DNA of 64,000 nucleotides from Bradyrhizobium sp. cir1 (GCF_014198245.1 NZ_JACIHE010000020.1:62001-126000); one strand, 5' to 3'; positions 43,068-52,450 are shown, numbered from the stretch's first letter. Notes: a model not told the origin generated them from the sequence alone. Translations and numbers: made by a program.

Positions 43068-43763
43068 CTACGGCGCCAGATACGTCAACAGTCGCGGGTC
43101 GTTGCGCAGCTGTTGCGCCGGGCCCGAAAGCGCGACACGGCCGCGATCGAGCACATAAGCCTGCTCCGCTACACGCATTGCGAGGTCGAGATGTTGCTCG
43201 ACGATGATGATGGCGATCTCTCTCGCCAGCTCGACCAAGCGCTCGGTGATCTCCTCGATGACGCCGATCCAGACACCCTCGGTCGGCTCATCCAGCAGCA
43301 GGAGTTTAGGGTTTCCGAGGATAGCGCGCCCGATTGCGAGCATCTTGCGCTCGCCACCGGAGAGCGTTCCGGCCGGCTGATCGAGACGCTGGCCGAGTTT
43401 CGGAAACATCCTCATCACCCGGTCCACCGCCGATCCATCGCGTTGCAAAAGCGATCCGACGGCGAGATTGTCACGCACAGAGAGGCGCGCGAACACTGAA
43501 TGCTCTTGCGGCACATATCCAATGCCGGCCCGCACCCGCACTTCGGTCCGCCGACGATCGATGTCTTGGCCGTTGAACTGCAGGCCGCCCTTCCATGCCG
43601 GCAGTTCGCCCACAATCGTTTTCATGAGCGTGCTCTTTCCGGCGCCGTTGCGGCCGAGGACGGCCACCCCGCCACGCGGCGGGATGGCCATATTGACGCC
43701 GAACAAGACTTGGCTGCGTCCATAGCCGGCATCGAGATGCTTGATATTCAGGAATTCAGGCAC
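43068..43763 (-). CDS. livF: Liv-type ABC transporter ATP-binding protein (LivF-like)
   Basis: A 231-residue ATPase from GTG 43763 (VPEFLNIKHLDAGYG), overlapping the end of the livG-like gene by 8 bases; the longer upstream frame would overlap more. Walker A GRNGAGKST (~34), signature LSGGERKMLAIGRA (~132), Walker B LLLLDEPTEGVW (~152), and the LivF ending VEQHLDLAMRVAEQAYVLDRG. It energises import with the LivG-like partner. Confidence 0.92.
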   Translation of the reverse strand: MPEFLNIKHLDAGYGRSQVLFGVNMAIPPRGGVAVLGRNGAGKSTLMKTIVGELPAWKGGLQFNGQDIDRRRTEVRVRAGIGYVPQEHSVFARLSVRDNLAVGSLLQRDGSAVDRVMRMFPKLGQRLDQPAGTLSGGERKMLAIGRAILGNPKLLLLDEPTEGVWIGVIEEITERLVELAREIAIIIVEQHLDLAMRVAEQAYVLDRGRVALSGPAQQLRNDPRLLTYLAP

Positions 43764-44490
43764 GGCGCAGATAAATCTCCTGGACGCTTCTGTTGGCCTG
43801 GATCTCGGCAACCGTTCCTGACGCCAGCACCCTGCCCTGATCGAGCACGGTCAGGCGGTCGCAGATGTCGCGGATGAAATCCAGGTCGTGCTCCACGATG
43901 ACGATCGAGCAATGCTGTTTGATCGGCTGCAGCAATTCGCCGGTGAGGCGTCGCTCCTCCAGGCTCATGCCGCCGGTGGGCTCGTCCAACAGCAGCAGGC
44001 GCGGTCGGCATGCGAGCGCCATCGCGATCTCCAACCACTGCTGCTGCCCGTGAGATAGGGTCGCCGCAGCATCAAAGGCGCGATCGGCGAGCCGGAACTG
44101 GAGGAGCATCGTCATGACCTCCTCGTGCAGTCGTCCTCGAGTGCGCGAGAACGCCAGGTCAAGCAGTGACGACCGGGCCTGCAGCGCGAGCAGAATGTTG
44201 TCGTAAAGCGTGAGGGTCGGTAGCACGGCGGTGATCTGGAATTTCAGGCTCATGCCGGCTCGCGCACGCTCTGGCGGCGTAAACGAGGTGACGTCAGTAT
44301 TGATGAACGTCACCTTGCCTCGGGTCGGCACGAGCGCACCTGCAAGACACTTCATCAGCGTGCTCTTGCCCGAGCCGTTCGGCCCGATGAGGCCATGAAA
44401 CTCTCTCTCGCCGACCGTGAGCGCCGCTCCGTCCAGCGCGGTGAGCTTGCCAAAGACCTTGGAGATGCCGGCGGCTTCAAGGAGCGGCAT
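43756..44490 (-). CDS. livG: Liv-type ABC transporter ATP-binding protein (LivG-like)
   Basis: A 244-residue ATPase with Walker A GPNGSGKST (~36), the LivG loop MSLKFQITAVLPTLTLYDN, signature LSHGQQQWLEIAMAL (~145; LSHG instead of LSGG, usual in this subfamily) and Walker B LLLLDEPTGGMS. It overlaps the livM-like end by 14 bases, so translation is coupled. Confidence 0.92.
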   Translation of the reverse strand: MPLLEAAGISKVFGKLTALDGAALTVGEREFHGLIGPNGSGKSTLMKCLAGALVPTRGKVTFINTDVTSFTPPERARAGMSLKFQITAVLPTLTLYDNILLALQARSSLLDLAFSRTRGRLHEEVMTMLLQFRLADRAFDAAATLSHGQQQWLEIAMALACRPRLLLLDEPTGGMSLEERRLTGELLQPIKQHCSIVIVEHDLDFIRDICDRLTVLDQGRVLASGTVAEIQANRSVQEIYLRRA

Positions 44491-45553
44491 TGCGCTTCTC
44501 CTTGAGGCTCGGGCCGAAATGACCTACACGTTCCCGCTCGCCCAGCACGAGGCTGATCAAACCGAGGGGCCTGAACAGAATGACGAGCAACAGCAGAACG
44601 CCGAGAATGATCGGCCAGATATCGCGATAGTTGTCGGAGAGCCAGAAGCTGAGTCCCTCGACAATCGCGGTGCCGATGACCGCACCGATCAATGTCCCGG
44701 AGCCGCCGAACAGGACGTAAAGCACGACCTGGGTCGACATGACCACGCCCAGCATGTTTGTCCAGACGAACCCCTCGTGAAACGCATAAAGGCTACCGGC
44801 AGTACCTGCAATCGCGCCGCTGATTGCAAATATGATCGCCTTCAAATGCTGCACTTTGTACCCGAAGAAGGCGATCCGCTGTTCGTTCTCTCGCAATCCC
44901 GCCAGCGCCAGTCCGAACTGGGATCGCAACAGAAAGCGCGACAGGAGGTAGATCAAAACAAGAATGGTGAGCACCAAGTAGTAGAAACCTGGTCCCTCGC
45001 TCAATTCGTGCGAGCCGATTGTCATCGGTTGGATTGAAGGGATACCGTTCTGACCGCCGAGATAGTGTGAACCTCTCGCCAGCCGGTCAGCTGCGTAAGC
45101 TCCGGTCATAGTCCCAAGCGAAACGAAGACTACACTGGAGGGGTGACGGCCGAGCAGCAGGAAGCCTGCCAGCAACAATGCCGCCACAAAGCCTATCAGG
45201 GTTCCGGCCGGGAGAACGGCAAAGATCGATCCAACCCCGAAATCGCGTGAAAGCAGCGCCACACCGTAGCCGGCCATGCCGAAGAACAACGACTGACCCA
45301 AGCTCAAGATACCCGCATAGCCCCACACCAGGTCGAACGACAACGCGAAGAGGCACAGAATGAGCACTCGTGTCGCATAGACAGTGATGTAATCCCGCAG
45401 GACGAGAGGTGCGATCGAAGCGGCAATCAGTAATGCTAGTTCGAGAATTGGAAGCACCTTCGTTCGCCCTGCGAAGGCAAATGCCGTGACGGGGGAACGA
45501 GCAGCTTCAATGACGGGTGGCGGGGGCTGTATGCCAGTGCCGGTCGATGACAT
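44477..45553 (-). CDS. livM: Liv-type ABC permease (LivM-like)
   Basis: A 358-residue membrane protein with about nine hydrophobic helices. ATG 45553 shares its A with the TGA of the binding-protein gene (TGATG), so I prefer it over GTG 45559. It has the permease blocks SFDLVWGYAGILSLGQSLFF and RENEQRIAFFGYKV, then GGSGTLIGAVIGTAI. With LivH it forms the membrane channel. Confidence 0.92.
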   Translation of the reverse strand: MSSTGTGIQPPPPVIEAARSPVTAFAFAGRTKVLPILELALLIAASIAPLVLRDYITVYATRVLILCLFALSFDLVWGYAGILSLGQSLFFGMAGYGVALLSRDFGVGSIFAVLPAGTLIGFVAALLLAGFLLLGRHPSSVVFVSLGTMTGAYAADRLARGSHYLGGQNGIPSIQPMTIGSHELSEGPGFYYLVLTILVLIYLLSRFLLRSQFGLALAGLRENEQRIAFFGYKVQHLKAIIFAISGAIAGTAGSLYAFHEGFVWTNMLGVVMSTQVVLYVLFGGSGTLIGAVIGTAIVEGLSFWLSDNYRDIWPIILGVLLLLVILFRPLGLISLVLGERERVGHFGPSLKEKRNAAP

Positions 45554-46773
45554 CAGCACTCCTTCGGATCGACCAGGCCGGCGCTACGCGCGACGATCTC
45601 GTACTGGCCGCCCTTCGCCACTCCAATGTACATCTTCATCCTGCAGTGGCGCTTGCCGGGCGCCATCTCGGCAGGCCCGCCCGGCCCTTCCGCAATCTTC
45701 GCATGGTCAAGAGCGGCGGCTACCGCGTCGCGGTCAATTGTACCGGCCTCCTTCACTGCAGCTTCCCACAGCTTCAGTCCTCGATAGGTGCCGGTAGCGG
45801 CGCTGCCTGCCGAGAACCGGAACTTGGCAGGGAATTGTTTGTCGTAAGCAGATTGAATCCTGGCGCTCACTGGATCCTCCGCCGCGAGCACCTTGTAGTA
45901 GTCGAGGCTGCTCGCAAGCCCTTCAATCTCGTGGGCCTGGTTCATTTCCAGAAAGTTTTCATCGTAATAGACGCAGCCCAGCCGCCCGCCGTTTTTGGAG
46001 AATCCGGCTTGGTAGAGCTGTTTGAAGAACGGGCTAACGCCGGGCGGGACAATGGCGTTGAAAACCACGTCTACTTTGTTGGATATGATGCGGTTAACCG
46101 TAGAGGAAAAGTCGATCTGATCGAGCGGGTAGTATTCTTCAAAGACGACTTCGCCACCACTGCTCTCGATCACCTTGCGCGCATAGGCGTTAATTGTTTG
46201 CGGCCAAACATAATTGGAGCCAGGTAGGGCAAAGCGTTTGCCACCATTTTTGATCAACCAGGGAATGAACTGGTCGCAATTTTGAGCCGGTACCGGCCCC
46301 GTGCAGAACAGAGAGGGCGTGCACTCTTTGCCTTCGTAACCTTCCGGATAGATATAGAGCGTTTTGCCGCGAGAGATAATGACGTCCTTGATCGCATTGC
46401 GCATCGAACTCGAGATACCGCCGATCACCAAGTCGACCTTATCTCGCTGAATCAGCTTGCGCACATTTCCCACGGCGACGGATTCGTCGGAGGCAGTATC
46501 CTCAATCAGGAGTTCGATCGGGCGTCCCAACAGGCCGCCGGAGTCGTTGATCTCCTTGACCAGCATGCGAGCGACATTGGCGTCGGTGTTGCCGGCAAAG
46601 CCGAGTGACCCCGTAAGATCGGTCGCAATGCCGAGCCTAATCGGACCTTCCGCAGCATTTGCCCAGTCCGGGCGAATCACCCAGCTCCCCGGGCCCGCGG
46701 CGATGGCCGCGGAAGCGAAGGCAAAATTGGCGAGAAAGCGGCGGCGGCTCAGTTGACGGTTGGCGTTGATCAT
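45553..46773 (-). CDS. Liv-type periplasmic substrate-binding protein (intact copy)
   Basis: A 406-residue protein from ATG 46773 (MINANRQLSRRRFLANFAFA), with a twin-arginine export signal (SRRRFL), unusual for binding proteins. The mature part begins with IRLGIATDLTGSLGFAGNT and includes PALGSNYVWPQTINAYARK-like and YYDENFLEMNQAHEIEGLA blocks, typical of the FmdD/amide-urea or branched-chain amino-acid group of solute-binding proteins. The start overlaps the livH-like stop (ATGA). The N-terminal extension of the same frame to 47667 is only a shadow of the livH-like gene. The broken copy 40375-41585 is a close duplicate. Confidence 0.9.
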   Translation of the reverse strand: MINANRQLSRRRFLANFAFASAAIAAGPGSWVIRPDWANAAEGPIRLGIATDLTGSLGFAGNTDANVARMLVKEINDSGGLLGRPIELLIEDTASDESVAVGNVRKLIQRDKVDLVIGGISSSMRNAIKDVIISRGKTLYIYPEGYEGKECTPSLFCTGPVPAQNCDQFIPWLIKNGGKRFALPGSNYVWPQTINAYARKVIESSGGEVVFEEYYPLDQIDFSSTVNRIISNKVDVVFNAIVPPGVSPFFKQLYQAGFSKNGGRLGCVYYDENFLEMNQAHEIEGLASSLDYYKVLAAEDPVSARIQSAYDKQFPAKFRFSAGSAATGTYRGLKLWEAAVKEAGTIDRDAVAAALDHAKIAEGPGGPAEMAPGKRHCRMKMYIGVAKGGQYEIVARSAGLVDPKEC

Positions 46774-47633
46774 CGGTTGACCCCTCTTCCCGAAATTAGG
46801 CCTTGCGGCCGGAACTTGATGAAAATGATGGCGAGCACGAACACCAGAACGTCGGCGATGACCGGCGACATCAGCCAAGGCAACCAGGCACTGAACGTGC
46901 CGATGACGCTGGCGCCAGCGACCGGGCCCGCGAAGGACCCGACGCCGCCGACCATCACGGCAACAAAACCCTGGATAAGAAATCGGATGCCGAGATCGGC
47001 GAACAGCGAAAAGACCGGCACGATCAGCGCGCCGGCGAGGCCCGCGAGCGCCGCGCCAAACGCAAAGGTGACGCTGTAGATCATTCCCGTGGAGATGCCC
47101 GAGGCCCGCGCAAGGGACGGGTTCTCCAGCGAGGCGCGGACTCGCAGGCCGAACGAGGTGTAGGCGAGGAGTGCATGGCTCGCGGCCATCACCAGCAAAG
47201 TGATAATGACGATGACGCCGCGCCAGGCAGCGAAGTGCAGACTTCCGATCGTGATAGAGCCACTGATTGGCTCCGGGACCGATAGATAGAGTCCGCCGGT
47301 CAGACCGCGCACGGCTTCCCGAATTATCAGCCCTAGCGCATAGGTGCCAAGCATGGCCACGATTGGAGCGGCGTAGAACCGTCGCACCACGAGTTTTTCC
47401 ACCACAAAACCAAGCGAGCCGACCACGACGGGCGCGGCAAGCATGCCGAGCGGGACCGGCAAACCGACGCTGTGCACGAGATAAGTGACGTAGGCGCCGA
47501 GCAGGACGAACTCGCCCTGGGCGAAGTTGAAGATGCCCATCATGCTGGCAATGATCCCGAGGCCGAGCACGACCAGGACAACGATCGCGCCGAAGCTCAA
47601 GATTTCGAACATGGCAATAACTAGCGTGTCCAT
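46770..47633 (-). CDS. livH: Liv-type ABC permease (LivH-like)
   Basis: A 287-residue membrane protein with about eight helices. Conserved parts: MGIFNFAQGEFVLLGAYVTY (~34), VEKLVVRRFYAAPIVAMLGT (~75), GLRVRASLENPSLARASGI (~180), FAGPVAGASVIGTF (~240). First gene of the cluster livH-binding protein-livM-livG-livF-amidohydrolase, all with overlapping or close ends. No operator of either LacI motif is visible upstream. Confidence 0.92.
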   Translation of the reverse strand: MDTLVIAMFEILSFGAIVVLVVLGLGIIASMMGIFNFAQGEFVLLGAYVTYLVHSVGLPVPLGMLAAPVVVGSLGFVVEKLVVRRFYAAPIVAMLGTYALGLIIREAVRGLTGGLYLSVPEPISGSITIGSLHFAAWRGVIVIITLLVMAASHALLAYTSFGLRVRASLENPSLARASGISTGMIYSVTFAFGAALAGLAGALIVPVFSLFADLGIRFLIQGFVAVMVGGVGSFAGPVAGASVIGTFSAWLPWLMSPVIADVLVFVLAIIFIKFRPQGLISGRGVNR

Positions 47634-48535
47634 GCCGCTGCGTCACATTCCCTGGGATTGCGAGCACATCCTCTTCACGCCGACCGCTTGAAGGCGCGAG
47701 CTACTCGTTGGAATGCGAAGGGCTGCTGTCACGAGAGCGCTCCTGGAAGGTCATCCCGGCAATGGGAGTTGCAGGCGATGGTGGGCTTCTTGGGCGGCCC
47801 GCCTCTCGGCGCTTTATTCACGACATGCGGCGCGAGATTGCCTAGAGAAACGTATGGAGATCTGAGTAATGTTGGGTAATGTTCGCCGGGCAACCGACAT
47901 TGCGCCCGCGTAAAGAGAGCCGCCGGCGGGCCGCGAACGTTCTCGCCAGGCCAATTTCAATTCAGCCAAACGATAGGAGAGCTACCCGCATGTCCTAACC
48001 GAGTCGCAGGGGGCGCAAACGCGTTCCGCGGCGAACGATGTCGAACCATTGGAAGAAATCAGGTGAAATGACGCATCACTTGACTATGCCGCAGGCTGTT
48101 TGTTCAGTACTGAAAAGCTCATTGCGGCCGAACACCTGCCTTGCCAACAAGCGGAAATGTAGATTCAATTCGCCCCGCAAACGTGTTTTACAAGGTTTGA
48201 AGCAACTTGTCGGACGCCGGAGGCGTGTAATTATACTCTTCTAGCCGCCTGATGACGGCGCATGACAACGCGCTTCGGTCGGCGAACTTCTTCACCGACC
48301 AGTTCAGCATCACCGGGGGCTCGCAACTGCCTCCCGGTGAGCGTTGATGCGGGCCGACGCTTGCGACGATCTTGGCGTGGCGTGAGCGGCGCATCGTGCC
48401 CCTCCAGATCATGAGATCATAGTTGCATGAAGCCCGGCAGGGCTCATAACGTGTTTATAGCGGTGCTGGTTGGCCATGCGCACTCCTGCTTTACTCCTGG
48501 TCCGTCGTCGCGGGGAACAGGAGAGAACATTCGGC
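47634..48535. other. Intergenic region ahead of the Liv operon
   Basis: About 900 bases. Near 47634 lies the promoter of the Liv operon. In the middle I see no gene. At 48188-48412 (minus) two short protein-like pieces are joined; they are listed separately. Confidence 0.4.
48188..48412 (-). pseudogene. Fused remnants: pyruvate kinase start and an XRE-like helix-turn-helix
   Basis: One short frame begins MRRSRHAKIVASVGP (residues 7-21), the usual start of pyruvate kinase, and then changes to LNWSVKKFADRSALSCAVIR and LEEYNYTPPASDKLL, which looks like a helix-turn-helix of XRE-type regulators. Neither family continues. It is most likely a recombination scar of two gene ends rather than a gene. 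Confidence 0.45.
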
Positions 48536-50311
48536 TTACGCTCCCGATGCCGCCGCGGGCTGCTCCTGTCGCGCGGACCGCACGATGCTGTGGACCGCGC
48601 GGTAGGCGAACACGATCGCCGGGCCGATTGTAATGCCTGCCCCAGGATAGATCCCACGCATCGGCGAGGTCATGTCATTGCCGCAGGCATAAAGACCTGC
48701 GATCGGCGCCCCATTTCCATTCAGGACCTGTCCCTCTGCATCGGTTGAGAGGCCGGTGGCCGTTCCAAGGGTTGCCGGGACAATTGGGAGTGCGATAAAT
48801 GGGCCGCTTTTGATAGCCCCAAGGTTCGGGTTCTTCTTTCCGACCGCCGGATCTCCCAGCGTGCGGTTGAAAGCCGATTCACCGCGGTTGAAGAGCGGAT
48901 CGCGTCCTTCAGCTGCGTGGGCATTGTGTTCTTCAACGGTCTTTTGGAGCTCGTTGGGGTCGAGGCCTAATTCCGCCGCCAGCTCCGCAATAGTCCGCCC
49001 AATCTCGATGTAGCCCAACCGGGCATACTTCTTGATGCTCAATGTCCATGGCCAGGGGAGCAGGTGTCCCATGCCCCTGAGGCGGACGAATTTCTTGTCG
49101 CAGATGAAATAGAACCGCTTGTCCGCCGGATAACCGTTGTTGAACATGGCAAGGCAGATATCATGATACGAATTGGATTCATTGACGAAGCGCTTGGCAT
49201 TTGGCCCCACGGCGATGACGCCTGGACGGCCACGATCGAGCCAGCCGTACGGGACCACTTGCGAGGAGCGGCCGTTTCTGAGGATCGAGATGGGCGTCCA
49301 GAAGCCGCTCGATGCCACGTCATTGTCGATCGCAGCTCCGAGCTTGCCTGCGAGCGCAATACCATCGCCGGTGACATCGCTGTGGGCGAGCGTGTCATTG
49401 TGCTGGTGGGCTCCGCTGAGCTGGGCTCGCAATTTTCCGTTCCTCGCAAAGCCACCGGTTGCCAGGATCACTCCGTGCGAGGCGCGGACGCGGAGATCGG
49501 TGCCATCCCGCTTGAGGAGTGCTCCAGTAACTCTCCCTCCCTCCCTCGTCAGATCTACTGCCGGGCAGCGTGGCCAGATTTCAACGCCATATCTACGCAG
49601 GCTTATCAATAACCGCGCGATCAGCGCATTGCCGCCACTGAGTTCAGTGCCCCTCCTGTAGCGCAGCCGGTCGCCCGCGTAGCGGCTGACCCGGCGCAGG
49701 ACGTGTTTGAGCGAGGCAGCCGACTGGAAGGGGTTGAGGAAGCTTCTGACCTCGCCGGACGAAATCATCATGCCGCCGAGCACGACGCGAATCGGATCAC
49801 CTATCAGGTCGAAATCCTTGCCGAGAAGCCGTCCGTCGTAAGGTGCGGGGCTCAGCGCCCGGCCCTTGTCGACCCCGCCGATTTGGCTCGAATGATAATC
49901 CGGAGCGGAGGCCAGTGTGAACTTCACTTCACTCCCATTCTCCAAGCTGGCGAGCGCCGTTGGGCCGTCTTCAAGATAGGCGTCCACGAACTCGGGGCGA
50001 TAGTAGTTGCCAAGTTCGTGTTGCAGATAGATCTTCGCATTCGCAATCGAATCATCGATTTTCGCGGCTCGGGCCTGCATTGAGCATGGAACCCAGATCA
50101 TGCCGTTCGACAGGGCGGTCGTGCCACCGAGCCGGTCAGACTTCTCGCACACCGTCACGCGAAGTCCGGCCTTTGCCGCATAGAGCGCTGCGGACAGTCC
50201 AGCCGCGCCGCTGCCGATCACGAGCACGTCCGTCTCCATATCGTGCGTTGGCTTGCTCGCCTTGGAGAAGGAAGCGGCATTGGGTTTCAATTCGGTGATT
50301 GGGCTATTCAT
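48536..50311 (-). CDS. FAD-dependent oxidoreductase (3-ketosteroid dehydrogenase/fumarate reductase flavoprotein family)
   Basis: A 591-residue flavoprotein. The N-terminal dinucleotide fold is DVLVIGSGAAGLSAALYAAK (~29) followed by EKSDRLGGTTALSNG. The C-terminal FAD clamp reads GLYACGNDMTSPMRGIYPGA (~545), as in KstD-like flavoproteins. It would introduce or reduce a C=C bond next to a carbonyl or carboxylate. No export signal. Start overlaps the preceding PEP-hydrolase-like gene (8 bases), so they are translated together. Confidence 0.85.
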   Translation of the reverse strand: MNSPITELKPNAASFSKASKPTHDMETDVLVIGSGAAGLSAALYAAKAGLRVTVCEKSDRLGGTTALSNGMIWVPCSMQARAAKIDDSIANAKIYLQHELGNYYRPEFVDAYLEDGPTALASLENGSEVKFTLASAPDYHSSQIGGVDKGRALSPAPYDGRLLGKDFDLIGDPIRVVLGGMMISSGEVRSFLNPFQSAASLKHVLRRVSRYAGDRLRYRRGTELSGGNALIARLLISLRRYGVEIWPRCPAVDLTREGGRVTGALLKRDGTDLRVRASHGVILATGGFARNGKLRAQLSGAHQHNDTLAHSDVTGDGIALAGKLGAAIDNDVASSGFWTPISILRNGRSSQVVPYGWLDRGRPGVIAVGPNAKRFVNESNSYHDICLAMFNNGYPADKRFYFICDKKFVRLRGMGHLLPWPWTLSIKKYARLGYIEIGRTIAELAAELGLDPNELQKTVEEHNAHAAEGRDPLFNRGESAFNRTLGDPAVGKKNPNLGAIKSGPFIALPIVPATLGTATGLSTDAEGQVLNGNGAPIAGLYACGNDMTSPMRGIYPGAGITIGPAIVFAYRAVHSIVRSARQEQPAAASGA

Positions 50312-51173
50312 TCATGCCTCGGTGCAGATTCTGCAGTGAATGCTGACGCTCTCGCGGGAGCGGAACGGCTTTGAATTCTTCGGCAGCAGCCTTCACCGCC
50401 CGCTCGATCGGGATTCGTTCGATCGAGGAGGCGCCAACGAAGCCGACACATCCGGTCGATCGGTAGACTTCCGAGGTATCCTGGGGCTCAGCGATTGCCC
50501 CCCCATGGCAGAGAAGGGCGACGTCCGGGCGGACGGCTTGAGCTGCAGCATTGATGTCGTTGATGCGCCTGATGGCCTCTTCAATCGACTGTCCCTCCTC
50601 ATGCCCCACAAGCCCGCCGCGCGTTGCGCCGACATGTGGGACGATGCAGTCGGCTCCCGCCGTGGCCATCGCTTTGGCGTCGTGCGGGCTTGCGACATAG
50701 GCGAGAGAGAAGATGTTCTTCTTGCGGGCCGCCGCGATCATCTCAACTTCACGCTCAAAGCCGAGCCCGACGCGGCCTCGACGTTCACGCCATTTCTGAC
50801 CCATCGTTGAAATGGTCGGATAGTTGATCACGCCGGAGAAGCCGGCAGCCCAGAACTTGTCCAGAAGATCATCGAGGTCGAGCCGGAGGGGATCCCAGGC
50901 CTCGACACCGCCTATAACAGGCACGGAGGAGACGACGTTGCGGATCTCCGCCGCCAGCTCGAGCGTGCGCGCATTGGAATCGCCGATCCGGCTCGTCGGC
51001 AGCCCCATCAACCGCGATAACCCAGTACTGTAGACCACGAGCATGTCAGCCCCGCCCAGAGCTGCGCATTTTGCGACGAGCCCGCAACTGCTCGCCGCGG
51101 CAAGCACTGCCTTTCCCGCCGCAACTTGAGCCGTGATATTTGCGAGTATTTCGGGCCGATCAAACATCCGCAC
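50304..51173 (-). CDS. Phosphoenolpyruvate hydrolase-family TIM-barrel protein
   Basis: A 289-residue protein of the PEP-hydrolase/PEP mutase-like fold family: VLAAASSCGLVAKCAALGGA (~25), PVIGGVEAWDPLR (~86), GFSGVINYPTIS (~115), DCIVPHVGATRGGLVGH (~183), LLCHGGAIAEPQD (~217). Members often sit next to a UPF0261/Tm-1 gene, as here (overlap of 14 bases). Their true reaction is not settled; cleavage or hydrolysis of an acyl or phospho-enol compound is assumed from family. Confidence 0.85.
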   Translation of the reverse strand: MRMFDRPEILANITAQVAAGKAVLAAASSCGLVAKCAALGGADMLVVYSTGLSRLMGLPTSRIGDSNARTLELAAEIRNVVSSVPVIGGVEAWDPLRLDLDDLLDKFWAAGFSGVINYPTISTMGQKWRERRGRVGLGFEREVEMIAAARKKNIFSLAYVASPHDAKAMATAGADCIVPHVGATRGGLVGHEEGQSIEEAIRRINDINAAAQAVRPDVALLCHGGAIAEPQDTSEVYRSTGCVGFVGASSIERIPIERAVKAAAEEFKAVPLPRERQHSLQNLHRGMNE

Positions 51174-52410
51174 GGGATGACCCTCCTGGTGTCAGTCGTT
51201 CGACGATCCACGATGCGGCCGCGTCTGCAAATTCCGGATCGTTGATGTGACAATCCAGCTCGCGGACGATGATCGAGGGCGGTAGATTTTGCCTGACAGC
51301 GTCGAACCAGGCTCTATCGGCTTCAGGATTTCGAAAGATTCCACCGTCCCGGTCATAGTCAGACACCCCCTTGGCCGGCCACAAAACGAGGGCGGGCGCC
51401 TTTGCTTGCGAAAGGCGCTCTGCTGTGAGCCTGCCTATGCGCTCGTTCTCCGAGACGGTCGTGCGCATGAGCGTCGTGAAGGGGGTATGCGAATAGAATT
51501 GGCGCCCCTTGAACTCGGCAGGCACGCTCGAGGGAGGGCCAAAGTTCACCATGTCGATAGCTCCCGGCGCGATAAGCTGAGGAATCGTGCGGTGAGAAGC
51601 TGCTTTGAGCCGATCCGGACCTGCACTGGCCGTGCCGCCGACCAGCTCGTCAGCGAGCTCGGTTGTGGTCAAATCGATCACCGCATCGAACTCACCGGCG
51701 GACACGAGCTGCTCCATCTTGCGGCCCCCAGCGCCATTGGCCGGAAAGACAATCGCGTCGACGCCTGCCTCTGCCAGCCGCGCTACACAGCGATTTGCCG
51801 CCGGCGTCGTGACCCCAAAGGCAGTGATCGCAACAGTCTTTCTCTTCCGCCGCTCTCGAGCAGGCACATAGCGCATCGCCGCAATGGCGCGCCCTGCATT
51901 GTCCAGAACGCGTTCGGTGAACGCGTTGATTCCGAACAGATCGATCAGGGTCGGATAGAGGATGATGTCATGGTGGAGGGCGAGTTCGGCCAGGAGGGCT
52001 GGCCTCGCGCTGCTCACCAGCAGCTTTGGGAATCCATACGGCAAATCCGATACAACTTCACCGAAGACTGCGCTACCTTTGCCGCCCGCCACTCCGACGG
52101 CGGCGTCGATCGCACCTGATCGCAGGAGCTCCTTGACTTCTTCACGCGCGCCCGCGGCTATTTCCCGTAAGAGCTCAGCGGGTGCAGCCACCCGTTCATC
52201 GCTGCTATCCGCCTCGCTTCTGCACCTCCTGTTTGATGTGCCTACATCAATCGTAAGAGTCTTGCGGCCCCACTGTTCGATGACGCGCGCGAGATAAGCG
52301 CTTTCGCGGCCCTTTGTGTCCAAGGTTGCGATAATCGCGACCTTGCCCGCATGATCGGAGGCGTGACCATCCCGGACCGACCTCAGGTCGCCCGCGCAAT
52401 GGTGAGACAC
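51160..52410 (-). CDS. UPF0261 / Tm-1-like ATP-binding protein
   Basis: A 416-residue protein with the family start VAIIATLDTKGRESAYLA (~24), GAIDAAVGVAGGKGSAVFG (~95), PKLLVSSARPALL, ITAFGVTTPAANRC (~194), PANGAGGRKMEQLV (~220) and PAKGVSDYDRDGGIF (~350). The plant homologue Tm-1 binds ATP and blocks viral replication, but in bacteria the gene is usually linked to catabolic operons. First gene of the three-gene operon with the PEP-hydrolase-like and flavoprotein genes. Confidence 0.87.
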   Translation of the reverse strand: MSHHCAGDLRSVRDGHASDHAGKVAIIATLDTKGRESAYLARVIEQWGRKTLTIDVGTSNRRCRSEADSSDERVAAPAELLREIAAGAREEVKELLRSGAIDAAVGVAGGKGSAVFGEVVSDLPYGFPKLLVSSARPALLAELALHHDIILYPTLIDLFGINAFTERVLDNAGRAIAAMRYVPARERRKRKTVAITAFGVTTPAANRCVARLAEAGVDAIVFPANGAGGRKMEQLVSAGEFDAVIDLTTTELADELVGGTASAGPDRLKAASHRTIPQLIAPGAIDMVNFGPPSSVPAEFKGRQFYSHTPFTTLMRTTVSENERIGRLTAERLSQAKAPALVLWPAKGVSDYDRDGGIFRNPEADRAWFDAVRQNLPPSIIVRELDCHINDPEFADAAASWIVERLTPGGSSRADV

Positions 52411-52420
52411 GATCTTCCTC

Positions 52421-52450
52421 CTAGACGTTTCTGGACATTTGGAGGTCTAG
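52421..52450. promoter_or_regulatory. Inverted repeat upstream of the Tm-1-like operon
   Basis: CTAGAC (52421-52426) and GTCTAG (52445-52450) form a 6-bp palindrome with an 18-base gap just before the start of the operon. A regulator-binding site is possible; no local regulator gene matches it. Confidence 0.4.

Noticed and set aside
45553..47667. A single 704-codon minus-strand frame covering two genes
   Set aside because: Its first ~300 codons are Arg/Pro-rich and antiparallel-frame reading of the livH-like gene; homology begins only at MINANRQLSRRRF. The livH-like gene uses a different frame there.
51289..52119. Plus-strand frame of 276 codons
   Set aside because: Shadow of the Tm-1-like gene, which has clear family motifs.
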